64,000 nucleotides of DNA from positions 1,967,501 through 2,031,500 of the forward strand of contig NZ_CP047023.1 in the NCBI RefSeq assembly GCF_009796765.1. Direction: 5' to 3'. Source of the stretch: Paraglaciecola sp. L3A3 (GTDB taxonomy: Bacteria > Pseudomonadota > Gammaproteobacteria > Enterobacterales > Alteromonadaceae). Every line of letters starts with the position of its first letter. The first letter of the stretch is position 1. Under the pieces are notes generated by a model that was given only the letters and a program-made list of their open reading frames with translations, was not told where the DNA came from and searched no databases. This document shows, one piece after another, positions 1 through 8,844 of the stretch. The position numbers were made by a program, and so were the translations under genes.

Positions 1-30
1 AAAATCTGCACTTATATAAGCTAATCGGCA

Positions 31-59
31 TTCTTATCTGAGTGCTTATTCGATATAAT
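31..59 (+). promoter_or_regulatory. putative sigma-70 promoter of ffh
   Basis: A perfect -10 hexamer TATAAT lies at 54-59, 17 bases after a weak -35-like TTCTTA at 31-36. It sits 32 bases before the ffh start codon. The window begins just upstream, so other promoters cannot be excluded. Confidence 0.45.
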
Positions 60-91
60 CCTATTAATTAACAAATCTAGGTAATAAGCAG

Positions 92-1477
92 ATGTTCGAG
101 AATCTCACAGAACGATTAAGTAAAACCCTTAAAGATATCAGTGGTCGAGGAAGATTAACTGAAGACAATATAAAAGATACCTTGCGTGAAGTGAGAATGG
201 CACTACTTGAAGCTGATGTTGCTTTACCTGTAGTAAAAGATTTTATCGCTCAAGTAAAAACAAGAGCTGTTGGGACTGAAGTTAGTAAAAGTCTCAACCC
301 AGGGCAGGTTTTTATTAAGATAGTTCAATCTGAACTTGAATCTGTAATGGGAAACGTCAACGAATCTCTTAATTTAGCTGCGCAACCGCCAGCCGTTGTT
401 TTAATGGCAGGCCTGCAAGGTGCGGGTAAAACTACCAGTGTCGGTAAACTGGCTGCGTTATTAAAACAAAGAGAAAATAAAAAAGTGTTAGTGGTGAGTG
501 CTGATGTATATCGCCCAGCCGCTATAAAACAGCTAGAAACTTTAGCCACAGATGTCGGTGTTGAATTTTTTCCTTCTTCAATTGAACAAAAACCAATTGA
601 TATTGTGGAAGGAGCAATAGATTTTGCCCGTAAACACTTTTTTGATGTGTTATTGGTGGATACCGCTGGTCGCTTGCATGTTGATGGCAAAATGATGGAA
701 GAAATTCAAGCCTTACATAAAGCTATTAATCCGATTGAAACACTTTTTGTGGTTGATGCTATGACAGGTCAAGATGCCGCGAATACGGCTAAAGCATTTA
801 ATGATGCCTTACCACTAACAGGTGTTATTTTGACAAAAGCAGATGGTGATGCCCGTGGTGGGGCTGCTTTGTCTGTTAGACATATCACAGGTAAACCTAT
901 TAAATTTATGGGGATGGGGGAAAAGCTTGATGCCTTGGAAGCTTTTCATCCAGAGCGTGTCGCTTCTCGTATTTTGGGCATGGGTGATGTTCTTAGTTTA
1001 ATTGAAGAAGTCGAACGTAAAGTCGATAAAGATAAAGCGCAAAAACTTGCCAAAAAAGTACAAAAAGGCAAAGGCTTTGATCTTCAAGACTTTAAAGAAC
1101 AATTGGAACAAATGCGTAACATGGGTGGCATGATGTCGCTTATGGATAAAATGCCTGGTATGGGTAATATGTCTGCACAAATTAAAGACAAAGCAAACGA
1201 TAAGTCATTTAATCAGATGGAAGCTATTATTAATTCCATGACTCCCGGAGAGCGCAGTAAACCAGAAGTCATTAAAGGTAGTCGAAAACGTCGCATCGCA
1301 GCAGGTTCTGGTACTCAAATTCAAGACGTCAATAGAATGCTGAAACAGTTTACCCAAATGCAAAAAATGATGAAAAAAATGTCAGGCGGTGGGGTGAAAA
1401 AAATGATGCGCAACATGAAAGGTATGATGCCTCCAGGCGGACCTGGTGGGATGGGTGGAATGTTTCCTCCCCGTTAG
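92..1477 (+). CDS. ffh: Signal recognition particle protein Ffh
   Basis: GTPase that, with 4.5S RNA, binds signal sequences of nascent inner-membrane proteins and delivers ribosomes to FtsY. At 461 aa it has the usual length. An N-domain helical bundle (about 1-90) is followed by the G domain, with P-loop GLQGAGKTT at 107-115, DTAGR near 190 and TKADGDARGG near 250. The M domain (about 300-461) is rich in methionine, with many MM and MKKM runs and a Gly/Met/Pro tail. The start follows a TATAAT promoter; no strong Shine-Dalgarno is visible. The RNA partner gene ffs is also in this window at 20040. Identification is secure. Confidence 0.98.
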   Translation: MFENLTERLSKTLKDISGRGRLTEDNIKDTLREVRMALLEADVALPVVKDFIAQVKTRAVGTEVSKSLNPGQVFIKIVQSELESVMGNVNESLNLAAQPPAVVLMAGLQGAGKTTSVGKLAALLKQRENKKVLVVSADVYRPAAIKQLETLATDVGVEFFPSSIEQKPIDIVEGAIDFARKHFFDVLLVDTAGRLHVDGKMMEEIQALHKAINPIETLFVVDAMTGQDAANTAKAFNDALPLTGVILTKADGDARGGAALSVRHITGKPIKFMGMGEKLDALEAFHPERVASRILGMGDVLSLIEEVERKVDKDKAQKLAKKVQKGKGFDLQDFKEQLEQMRNMGGMMSLMDKMPGMGNMSAQIKDKANDKSFNQMEAIINSMTPGERSKPEVIKGSRKRRIAAGSGTQIQDVNRMLKQFTQMQKMMKKMSGGGVKKMMRNMKGMMPPGGPGGMGGMFPPR

Positions 1478-1554
1478 TTCGCCATTAACGGACAGTAAAT
1501 AAATGCGTTAATTTGCTGTCCTACATTCAATGATCAGGCGCTATAACTTTACCT

Positions 1555-3837
1555 ATGAATATTACAAATAAACCTTCTTTTACCCTTATTAATTTTATTT
1601 TTGTGTTGATATTCATTTTGGGTGTTTTGGTAAGTGGATTTATTTTTTATACCGGTGATCAGATTGTTGAAAACACTAGGGGCTTGATCACAAAAAAATT
1701 GCCGACTTATGATTTACTTCGTGAAATTAATAATAGTATTACTGAACAAGAACGTTTTTTATACGAGTATTATGCCACTGAAGATGAAATCAAGTTTTCA
1801 GAACATTACCTACAAATCAAACAAAAAACTCATAACTCATTAAGTGCTTTATTTGTCAAATTTGGCGCTATTGCGCCGCTAAAAACTACCCTTGAACAAT
1901 TGGCCACCCTTGACTTAATTAGCGAGCAGTTTGTAACTAATATCCATTCTCCAGAAACGAATTGGCAATTGGCCAGAAAACAACTTCAAAAAATCAGTCA
2001 AATAAGAGAGACTGTGATGCCTGAGTTACAACACTTAATTGAGTTAACCAGAAATAACGTCAAACGATCTGAAAACTCAATTACCAGAGGTTTAGGTCAA
2101 ATTAGCTTTTTTGTTATGTTCTATGGTTTTGTTACTTTATTGATTGTTTATAGTGTGATCCGCGCTTGGAAAGCCTATCTACTTAGCAATGCCAATAGTG
2201 AACGTTTGTCTTTGTTCCCTAAACGAAATCCAAATCCTGTGATCAGCTTAGATATACATAATCAGGTGACCTATAGTAATCCTGCCTGTAAACGTTTCTT
2301 AGAACAATTAGGTAAACCTAGCGAGCAAGCTACGGCTTTATTAGCTACAAATTTAGATTATTATCAACAGTTAGTCTTGAGTGATGAAAATACCGATTCA
2401 TTATTATTTGAATACGATACAGGTGCTGTTTATTTTCAATGTGAATTACATTGGTTAGCGGACCAAATGCAATGGGATATTCATTTAACTGACATTACTG
2501 CTCGCAGGGATGTTGAAAAAGAACTGGAATATAGAGCAACACATGATCCAGAAACGGGTCTAAAAAAACGTTATGAATTAGAAAAAGCGGTAGATGAATT
2601 GTCTCTCGCAAAAACACCCTTTTCGCTAGGTTTATTAGAAATTCGTTCATACAGTCAACTTATCTCCCGCAGCGGCCTTACTGCAGCATCAACTGTTGTC
2701 AAAGAAGTGGGCGTGTCTATCCAACATATTATTAATGGCTTAGGTGCAGACTACTTTGAAGCTTATAGAGTAGGCGAGAAAAACTTCGCACTAATAAGTG
2801 TACATTATTTGTCGAAACCGCAAATTGAACAATTAATTGAATATATAGAACAAAAATTAGCGGCGACTATTTTTCATTGCCAATATAGAGTTAAGCTTGA
2901 TTTCGGCTTTGCTTGTAGCCCTGAACATGGGGCCAATTATACCGAATTGTTGTTAAGTGCTATGGCTGCGCTAGATAAATCAGCTAGAAGTGATAACAAA
3001 AACCATGTGGTGTTTACTCCTGAGTTGGGGGCAAAACTGCAATATCAGCAGCAATTAGTTGAGGATCTCAAAACTGCTATCGATTTAAAACAATTTGAAT
3101 TGTATTTTCAACCACAACTTTGTTTGTTAAATAAAAAAATTGTCGGAGCTGAAGTGCTCATTCGTTGGCAAAGAAACGGCCAGTGGATATCGCCTGCTGA
3201 GTTTATTCCGCTTGCCGAAACCTCTGGTTTGATTGTTAATTTAGGTGATTGGATATTAAGCCAAGCTTGTCATAAAGCCCGCCAGATGTTTGATTTAGGA
3301 TTACACGACTTAGTTATTGCGGTTAATATATCTCCTATTCAATTTGCTCGAGCTGACTTTTTACATAAGGTTACGCAAGTATTAAAAGAAGCTAATTTAC
3401 CGGCTAAACACTTAGAGTTAGAAATAACTGAAGGTGTGATTATTTATAATGAACAAGAGACAATTGATACCATAGAACAACTGAAAAAACTTGGGGTTAA
3501 ACTGTCTATTGATGACTTTGGCACAGGTTATTCATCTTTAAGTTATTTAAAGAAATTTCAGATTGATAAACTTAAGATAGATCAATCATTTGTGCGGCAT
3601 ATTCAAACTGAGGCTGCAGATCAGTCAATAGTTAAAACCATTATAGAATTGGGTCGTAACCTTGAACTTAAATTGATTGCCGAGGGAGTGGAAGAACTAG
3701 AGCAGTTGTCTTTATTAAAATCTATGGGCTGTGATGAAATTCAAGGCTATTATTTCAGCCGTCCCCTTGCAGAAAATGACTTTATTAAATTTGTTACGGA
3801 TTACCAATCAGAAGATTACCGAGCAGAAAAATTATGA
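1555..3837 (+). CDS. Membrane GGDEF/EAL protein, probable c-di-GMP phosphodiesterase
   Basis: 760 aa. An N-terminal transmembrane helix (about 10-32) and a second one near 185-205 bracket a helical periplasmic sensor region. A PAS-like stretch (about 215-320), a GGDEF-like domain (about 330-490) and an EAL domain (about 505-750) follow. The GGDEF signature is lost: the expected position reads VGEKNF, so cyclase activity is unlikely. The EAL domain keeps its catalytic features: EVL in place of EAL, the Asn of AVNIS, EITE, DDFGTG, the Lys of LKID and the Glu of AEGVE. The likely reaction is c-di-GMP to pGpG. The stop overlaps the moeB start (ATGA), so the two are probably co-transcribed. It has no obvious link to the ffh and rpsP genes around it. 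Confidence 0.88.
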   Translation: MNITNKPSFTLINFIFVLIFILGVLVSGFIFYTGDQIVENTRGLITKKLPTYDLLREINNSITEQERFLYEYYATEDEIKFSEHYLQIKQKTHNSLSALFVKFGAIAPLKTTLEQLATLDLISEQFVTNIHSPETNWQLARKQLQKISQIRETVMPELQHLIELTRNNVKRSENSITRGLGQISFFVMFYGFVTLLIVYSVIRAWKAYLLSNANSERLSLFPKRNPNPVISLDIHNQVTYSNPACKRFLEQLGKPSEQATALLATNLDYYQQLVLSDENTDSLLFEYDTGAVYFQCELHWLADQMQWDIHLTDITARRDVEKELEYRATHDPETGLKKRYELEKAVDELSLAKTPFSLGLLEIRSYSQLISRSGLTAASTVVKEVGVSIQHIINGLGADYFEAYRVGEKNFALISVHYLSKPQIEQLIEYIEQKLAATIFHCQYRVKLDFGFACSPEHGANYTELLLSAMAALDKSARSDNKNHVVFTPELGAKLQYQQQLVEDLKTAIDLKQFELYFQPQLCLLNKKIVGAEVLIRWQRNGQWISPAEFIPLAETSGLIVNLGDWILSQACHKARQMFDLGLHDLVIAVNISPIQFARADFLHKVTQVLKEANLPAKHLELEITEGVIIYNEQETIDTIEQLKKLGVKLSIDDFGTGYSSLSYLKKFQIDKLKIDQSFVRHIQTEAADQSIVKTIIELGRNLELKLIAEGVEELEQLSLLKSMGCDEIQGYYFSRPLAENDFIKFVTDYQSEDYRAEKL

Positions 3838-4592
3838 AGCAAACTTTAACAGCCAAACAAGCGATGCGTTACAACAGGCAAATATCGCTAGAAGGCTTTG
3901 ATTTAGACAAACAGGAAATTTTGCTAAATAGTAGAGTATTACTCATTGGTGTTGGTGGTTTAGGCTGTGCTGCAGCACAATATCTGGTTGCTTCTGGAGT
4001 AGGAAATATCATCTTAGTTGATGATGATAAAGTTGATTCTTCTAATCTACAAAGACAAATATTGCATGGCGAGCAAGATGTTGGACTGGCTAAGTGTGAT
4101 TCAGCTAAAGTATCTTTACAGGCTTTAAATGCCGAGTGCGATATAGAATGTATTAAACAGCGAATATCTGAGAATGAGCTACCAAAAATCTTAGATAGGA
4201 TTGATATAATAGTCGATTGTAGTGATAACTTAGCCACAAGAAATCAACTAAATGACGCTTCGGTTAAGCAAGGAGTACCTCTTGTTTCTGGTGCGGCAAT
4301 CCGTATGGAAGGGCAAATATGTTGTTTTGTGCCTAGTCCCCAAAACCCATGTTACCAATGTTTAAGTACATTATTTGCTGAGCAACAACTGAGTTGTGTG
4401 GAAGCTGGCGTAATGTCCCCTCTGGTAGGCATAATTGGTGCTATGCAAGCTTTAGAGACCATAAAATTATTAACTGAATTTGGTCTAGTAGCAAATAATA
4501 AACTAATGATATTTGACGCTAAGAACAGTCAGTGGCAAACATTTAATCTTCGAAAAAATACAAACTGTAAAGTGTGTCATTCCGCAACATAA
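3834..4592 (+). CDS. moeB: MoeB/ThiF-family adenylyltransferase
   Basis: E1-like enzyme that adenylates the C-terminal glycine of a ubiquitin-fold sulfur carrier (MoaD in molybdopterin synthesis, ThiS in thiamine synthesis). 252 aa, usual for MoeB. Visible features are the nucleotide loop GVGGLGCAA (about 38-46), the acidic ILVDDD strand end, the NLQRQ motif with its arginine, DCSDN, a CYQC pair near 168 and a CKVC pair near the C-terminus that form a zinc site. Full length with both Cys pairs favours MoeB over truncated ThiF forms, but MoaD versus ThiS cannot be settled because no carrier gene is adjacent. It overlaps the preceding EAL gene by four bases. Confidence 0.82.
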   Translation: MKQTLTAKQAMRYNRQISLEGFDLDKQEILLNSRVLLIGVGGLGCAAAQYLVASGVGNIILVDDDKVDSSNLQRQILHGEQDVGLAKCDSAKVSLQALNAECDIECIKQRISENELPKILDRIDIIVDCSDNLATRNQLNDASVKQGVPLVSGAAIRMEGQICCFVPSPQNPCYQCLSTLFAEQQLSCVEAGVMSPLVGIIGAMQALETIKLLTEFGLVANNKLMIFDAKNSQWQTFNLRKNTNCKVCHSAT

Positions 4593-4639
4593 TGGATCTC
4601 ACAACATCTCCCTATCTAATGCCATCACCACAAAGTAAA

Positions 4640-4873
4640 TAACCTGAGCCCTGGATAAGAAGTATCGTTTAAGCTAAATATTAATTTATAATTCAATGGC
4701 TTACACATGTTAGTCCAAATTCCCCAACCTAAATACTCACTCGGTGACGAAATTTTTCGTGTATAGCAAGGCGGATTGTCGTACGTAATAACGTGTTATT
4801 GCTAGACAATCCAACGCCGCTAGGCATAAAAAGAGCGTTACCGAGCGGTTCGGCTTATCCAGTATTCAGGTTA
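4640..4873 (-). repeat. Interspersed MITE-like repeat, copy 1 of 4
   Basis: 234 bp element with imperfect inverted ends of about 19 bases: left AACCTGAGCCCTGGATAAG, right end the complement of AACCTGAATACTGGATAAG. Excluding the first base, AACCTG starts at 4641 and the far end CAGGTT closes at 4872. It is flanked by AAAT on both sides, a perfect 4 bp target duplication. The interior holds the dyad GGATTGTC...GACAATCC around the palindrome AATAACGTGTTATT. Orientation is opposite to copies 2-4. It fills most of the 415-base gap between moeB and rpsP and ends about 30 bases before the rpsP promoter. It encodes nothing. Confidence 0.85.
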
Positions 4874-4901
4874 AATATATTCATATTTACTTGAATTAGG
4901 C

Positions 4902-4929
4902 TTGCATAAACAGCTGAAATCCGTACAAT
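4902..4929 (+). promoter_or_regulatory. sigma-70 promoter of the rpsP-rimM-trmD-rplS operon
   Basis: TTGCAT at 4902-4907 and TACAAT at 4924-4929, separated by 16 bases. It lies 78 bases before the rpsP start and just downstream of repeat copy 1. The leader also holds the self-complementary GTTAACGTTAAC. Confidence 0.65.
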
Positions 4930-5007
4930 ACGGCGGCCTTTTATCTGACATTAGTTAGGTGGGGTAAGTTAAGTTAACGTTAACGCTACAACGAGTTTGA
5001 GGCATAT

Positions 5008-5256
5008 ATGGTTACTATTCGTTTACAGCGTGGTGGCGCTAAAAAGCGTCCATTTTATCAAGTAGTGGTTGCAGACAGTCGTCGTTCACGCGATGGTCGT
5101 TTCATTGAAAACATTGGTTTTTTCAATCCAACAGCACAGGGTCAAGAAGAGCGTTTACGCTTAGATCTAGGCCGTGTTGAGCATTGGGTTGGGGTAGGCG
5201 CAGGCTTATCTGACCGTGTTGCACGCTTGGTAAAAGATGCACAAGCAGCAGCTTAA
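5008..5256 (+). CDS. rpsP: 30S ribosomal protein S16
   Basis: Small-subunit protein needed for 30S assembly. 82 aa, the family length. The N-terminus [18 protein letters not shown] and the segment [19 protein letters not shown] are the S16 signature. First gene of the classical rpsP-rimM-trmD-rplS operon, 34 bases before rimM, with its own promoter at 4902-4929. Ends in an Ala-rich tail. Confidence 0.98.
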   Translation: MVTIRLQRGGAKKRPFYQVVVADSRRSRDGRFIENIGFFNPTAQGQEERLRLDLGRVEHWVGVGAGLSDRVARLVKDAQAAA

Positions 5257-5290
5257 TTGCAGTTGCTAAAATATTTAAGGGTATAAATAA

Positions 5291-5821
5291 ATGAGTCTCG
5301 CATCTGACACATTAGTGATAGGCAAAATCGGTGCACCTTATGGTGTTAAAGGTTGGGTCAAGGTCACATCTTATACTCATGATTTAGAGGGCGTGTTTGC
5401 CTACACTCCTTGGCTTTTGGGTCAAGTGCAAGAAGGCAATGAGTACGTCGTCGACCAATGGCGAACACACAATAAAGGGTTAGTTGCCAAACTGGTTGGG
5501 GTTGAAACTCGGGATGATGCTGAAAGTATCAAAAATCTTGAAGTCTCTATTAAAGCAGAAATGCTACCTGAATTAGATGACAGTGACGTTTATTGGCGTG
5601 AATTAGTCGGCATGCAGGTTATCACCGATAAAGGTTATAACTTGGGTGTTATAAAAGAATTATTCGAAACTGGTGCTAATGACGTAATGTTAGTAAAAGC
5701 CAATTTGAATGATGCTTTTGGTCAGAAAGAACGCATGGTTCCTTACTTGTTAGATCAAGTTATCAAGCAAGTGGATCGGAAGGCGAAAACGGTTACAGTA
5801 GATTGGGATCCTGCATTTTAA
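5291..5821 (+). CDS. rimM: Ribosome maturation factor RimM
   Basis: Factor that binds S19 and helps mature the 30S head and 16S rRNA 3' domain. 176 aa, typical. The N-terminal RimM beta-barrel starts with [17 protein letters not shown], and the C-terminal PRC-barrel carries [13 protein letters not shown] and [13 protein letters not shown]. The stop TAA shares its last base with the trmD start (TAATG), so translation is probably coupled. Confidence 0.97.
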   Translation: MSLASDTLVIGKIGAPYGVKGWVKVTSYTHDLEGVFAYTPWLLGQVQEGNEYVVDQWRTHNKGLVAKLVGVETRDDAESIKNLEVSIKAEMLPELDDSDVYWRELVGMQVITDKGYNLGVIKELFETGANDVMLVKANLNDAFGQKERMVPYLLDQVIKQVDRKAKTVTVDWDPAF

Positions 5822-6600
5822 TGCAAGATTCTAGTCAGTTACCTCATCGTTGGTTTGGTGTAATAAGTTTGTTTCCAGAAATGTTTCAGACTTTTACCCA
5901 ACAGGGAGTAATAGGGCGAGCCGTTAAAAATGGCGTGTTGCAAGTAGAGTGTTTTAATCCAAGAGACTTTACTCACGACAAACATCGCACTGTCGACGAC
6001 CGACCATACGGTGGGGGACCTGGCATGCTGATGATGGTTCAGCCTTTGACTGATGCTATTCTCGCAGCTAAAGCAGCTGCTGGAAGAAAAACTAAAGTGA
6101 TTTACCTTTCTCCACAAGGGAAAAAGTTAGATCAAGCGGGTGTAAAACAGCTTTCAGAAAATGATAGTTTGATTTTAGTTGCTGGTCGTTACGAGGGTAT
6201 CGACGAACGTGTAATACAAACACAAGTTGACGAGGAATGGTCAATAGGTGATTACGTGTTAAGTGGTGGCGAACTACCTGCGATGATCTTAATGGATGCG
6301 GTTTCAAGGTTTGTACCCGGTGTATTAGGCCATGAACAATCGGCAGAACAAGACTCTTTTAGTCATGGTTTGTTAGATTGTCCACACTATACTCGGCCTG
6401 AAAACTTGAACGGGGAACTGGTTCCTAAAGTGTTATTGAGTGGTGATCACGAAAAAATCAGGCAGTGGCGTTTACAACAGTCGTTAGGTAGAACCTGGCA
6501 ACGACGCCCTGAATTATTAAACGATCTAGCCCTGACTGAGGAGCAGCAAAAACTGTTGGATTTATTCCTACTGAGTTTGCCGCAGCATAATGACAGTTAA
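5821..6600 (+). CDS. trmD: tRNA (guanine37-N1)-methyltransferase TrmD
   Basis: SPOUT-class methyltransferase that uses S-adenosylmethionine to make m1G37 in tRNAs reading CNN codons, preventing +1 frameshifting. About 259 aa. Conserved blocks are [46 protein letters not shown] and [14 protein letters not shown], the last forming the trefoil knot. I chose the ATG at 5821, which overlaps the rimM stop; a TTG at 5803 in the same frame would add six residues and lacks family support. Third gene of the operon; rplS follows after about 20 bases. Confidence 0.97.
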   Translation: MQDSSQLPHRWFGVISLFPEMFQTFTQQGVIGRAVKNGVLQVECFNPRDFTHDKHRTVDDRPYGGGPGMLMMVQPLTDAILAAKAAAGRKTKVIYLSPQGKKLDQAGVKQLSENDSLILVAGRYEGIDERVIQTQVDEEWSIGDYVLSGGELPAMILMDAVSRFVPGVLGHEQSAEQDSFSHGLLDCPHYTRPENLNGELVPKVLLSGDHEKIRQWRLQQSLGRTWQRRPELLNDLALTEEQQKLLDLFLLSLPQHNDS

Positions 6601-6619
6601 TCTAGAATGAGAGGATATG

Positions 6620-6979
6620 ATGAGTAAAGTAAATCAAGATATCATCAAGAAAATTGAAGAAGCGCAGCTAAAAACTGACGTTCCAGCATTTGCTGCTGGT
6701 GACACAGTAGTTGTGCAAGTACGCGTTAAAGAAGGCGAAAAAGAACGTCTTCAGGCATACGAAGGCGTAGTAATCGCTAAACGTAACCGTGGCCTACACT
6801 CTGCTTTTACAGTTCGTAAGATTTCTAACGGCGAAGGTGTTGAGCGTATATTCCAAACACACAGCCCGGCAATCAGTTCTATTGAAGTGAAACGTCGTGG
6901 TGCTGTTCGTCGTGCTAAACTTTATTACTTGCGTGAACGCTCTGGTCGTTCTGCACGTATCAAAGAAAAGCTAGGTTAA
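6620..6979 (+). CDS. rplS: 50S ribosomal protein L19
   Basis: Large-subunit protein at the 30S-50S interface. About 119 aa. The core [20 protein letters not shown] and [17 protein letters not shown] is diagnostic. Two ATGs are adjacent (6617 and 6620). The AGGA at 6612-6615 is only one base from the first and four from the second, and family members begin with the MSK-type sequence, so 6620 is preferred. Last gene of the operon, followed by an intrinsic terminator at 7011. Confidence 0.97.
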   Translation: MSKVNQDIIKKIEEAQLKTDVPAFAAGDTVVVQVRVKEGEKERLQAYEGVVIAKRNRGLHSAFTVRKISNGEGVERIFQTHSPAISSIEVKRRGAVRRAKLYYLRERSGRSARIKEKLG

Positions 6980-7010
6980 TTTAATTTTTGCGTTACCGTT
7001 AACTTATAAG

Positions 7011-7035
7011 AAAACCCGCCTTTTGGCGGGTTTTT
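7011..7035 (+). terminator. rho-independent terminator after rplS
   Basis: GC-rich stem CCCGCC/GGCGGG flanked by AAAA and TTTTT, with a TTTT loop. It can also serve the convergent sapF transcript from the minus side because of the AAAA on its left arm. Confidence 0.9.
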
Positions 7036-7063
7036 GCTTTTTATTGGTATAACGATTTATTCA

Positions 7064-7849
7064 TTAATCGTTGTGGCGATTAATTAAAGCTTGATGAGCT
7101 TCAACTAATTTTTTTGTGTATTCGGCTTTTGGCCAGTTGAAAATAACATCTGTTTTACCTGTCTCAACTACTTTTCCTTGTTTCATAATTATCACTTTAT
7201 CTGAAATATGACGAACAATTCCTAAATTGTGGGATATAAAAATAAAGCCAAGTCCTAGTTCTTTTTGTAATCTCATCAATAAGTTGACGGTTTGAGAACG
7301 CACTGAAGGGTCGAGTGCCGCAAAAGGTTCATCGGCAACGATAATTTTAGGATTGAGTATTATCGCTCTAGCAAGGGCAACCCTTTGTTTTTGACCGTCA
7401 GATAACATATGCCGATAAAAAAATTTATGGTCATTCATGAGGCCAACTTGTTTTAAGGTCTGTTCAATTTTTTCTGCTCGTTCCTGTTCGGTTAACTGGG
7501 TATTTAGGCGAAGAGGCTCATCTAAAATAGCGGCTAATGTAAGACTGGGGTTTAATGACTCATTGGTATTCTGAAAGATCATCCGAATATCATGACATTT
7601 CTGTTGTAGGTTTGAGAGTTGTAAATCGTGACCATTGAGAAATATTTTACCGCTGGTGGGTTGTTCTAAGCCAATCAGTAATTTTGCCAGCAAAGATTTT
7701 CCTGAGCCATTTTCGCCAACAACAGCTAATGTTTCGCCAGCTTTTATTTTAAAACTCACAGGTCCAAGTTCAAATAATGGCACCGGAGGACCAAATAACT
7801 TACGCAAATATTTTTGGTAAGTGAGTTCTTCTACACTAATTAAATCCAT
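7064..7849 (-). CDS. sapF: Peptide ABC transporter ATP-binding protein SapF
   Basis: ATPase subunit of the Sap peptide importer, known in enterics for antimicrobial-peptide resistance and linked to Trk potassium uptake. 261 aa. Walker A GENGSGKS near 46, Q-loop MIFQNTNESLNPS, signature LSDGQKQR (LSGGQ variant), Walker B IIVADEPFAALD with the catalytic Glu, and switch His FISHN are all present, so this subunit looks catalytically intact. The start overlaps the sapD stop by one base. Last gene of the minus-strand sapABCDF cluster. Confidence 0.92.
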   Translation of the reverse strand: MDLISVEELTYQKYLRKLFGPPVPLFELGPVSFKIKAGETLAVVGENGSGKSLLAKLLIGLEQPTSGKIFLNGHDLQLSNLQQKCHDIRMIFQNTNESLNPSLTLAAILDEPLRLNTQLTEQERAEKIEQTLKQVGLMNDHKFFYRHMLSDGQKQRVALARAIILNPKIIVADEPFAALDPSVRSQTVNLLMRLQKELGLGFIFISHNLGIVRHISDKVIIMKQGKVVETGKTDVIFNWPKAEYTKKLVEAHQALINRHND

Positions 7850-8844
7850 TATTTAGCATCCCAATGTAATGGAAAGTGACAACTATAGTGGTGAGTATGC
7901 ACTCTACGTACTGCAGGTGTGACTACACACTCCTTTCTGGCTCTAGGACATCTTGGGCCTAACCGACAACCTATTGGCAAGTGATGAAGCGTAGGAATTG
8001 TGCCAGCTAAAGAACTTAAACGTGATTTCGGTGCTAAATCTTTTCTAAAACTTGGTGCACTGTCTAATAAGGCTTGTGTGTATGGATGAAAGGCTCTTTT
8101 TCTTAATTTTTTTAGTTCGCCTGTTTCAACAGTCTGCCCACAATATAAAACAGTCATAAAATGAGCCATGCTAGAAATGGCGAGCAGGTCATGGCTGACA
8201 AATAAGATACTAGTTTGTCGTACTTGGTTGACTCGGCTCAGTAGATTTAAAATTTGAGTTTTAGAGTTAACTTCCATGCCTTTAGTTGGGTCATCTGCAA
8301 TGATTAATTTAGGCTCGGAAGCTAAGGACATGGCAATCATAAATTTCTGTAAAACATCGTTAGCAATTTGATGGGGATAACTAATCAAGCATAATTTATG
8401 ATTCTTGATACCCACTTTGTGTAGCAGTTCAATGGCGAGTTTATTTTTTTGAGAATTATTTTGCCAAAACCAACTGCTTTTAAGTTTATCACCGGTCAAT
8501 AGTTCTTTTAGTTGAACACCTAAAGGCAATAATGGGTCGAGAGAATCAATTGGATTTTGAAATATTACTGATATGTCTTGCCGGATGAGCTTTCTTCGCT
8601 CTCGGATAGACATACTCGTTAAGTCTTGTCCTCGCCATGTCATTCTATCGGCAGTGATTTTCCATCTTCTAGGCAATGCACCAACAATAGCTTTAACGAT
8701 TAAACTTTTACCTGAGCCAGATTCACCCACTAGAGCATGAATTTGTCCTTCGTTAATCACAAGGTTGATTTTGTCTAGAGCTTTTACCCATTCTCCAGAA
8801 ATATCAATTTCTAATGTTAGGTTTTTTATATCAAGTAAATTCAT
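7849..8844 (-). CDS. sapD: Peptide ABC transporter ATP-binding protein SapD, with degenerate ATPase motifs
   Basis: Second ATPase subunit of the Sap transporter. 331 aa with the C-terminal oligopeptide-transporter Cys motif (CRLGPRCPRARKEC). Walker A GESGSGKS near 40 and Q-loop VIFQNPIDSLDP are intact. The ABC signature region reads ANDVLQK instead of LSGGQ, and Walker B reads LIIADDPTKGME, with Asp where the catalytic Glu normally sits. Nucleotide binding is likely, but hydrolysis at the site this subunit forms is doubtful. Overlaps sapC by four bases. Family and context leave little doubt about identity. Confidence 0.9.
   Translation of the reverse strand: MNLLDIKNLTLEIDISGEWVKALDKINLVINEGQIHALVGESGSGKSLIVKAIVGALPRRWKITADRMTWRGQDLTSMSIRERRKLIRQDISVIFQNPIDSLDPLLPLGVQLKELLTGDKLKSSWFWQNNSQKNKLAIELLHKVGIKNHKLCLISYPHQIANDVLQKFMIAMSLASEPKLIIADDPTKGMEVNSKTQILNLLSRVNQVRQTSILFVSHDLLAISSMAHFMTVLYCGQTVETGELKKLRKRAFHPYTQALLDSAPSFRKDLAPKSRLSSLAGTIPTLHHLPIGCRLGPRCPRARKECVVTPAVRRVHTHHYSCHFPLHWDAK

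Noticed and set aside
325..690. Minus-strand open frame of 121 codons inside ffh
   Set aside because: It is fully antisense to the ffh G domain and has no family signal; a shadow of ffh codon use.
4640..4873. Repeat copy 1 considered as a rpsP leader regulatory RNA
   Set aside because: The same element occurs at three unrelated loci in the opposite orientation with target duplications, so it is an inserted repeat, not a conserved ribosomal leader.
5803..5820. TTG start for trmD six codons upstream
   Set aside because: The ATG at 5821 coincides with the rimM stop and fits the family N-terminus.
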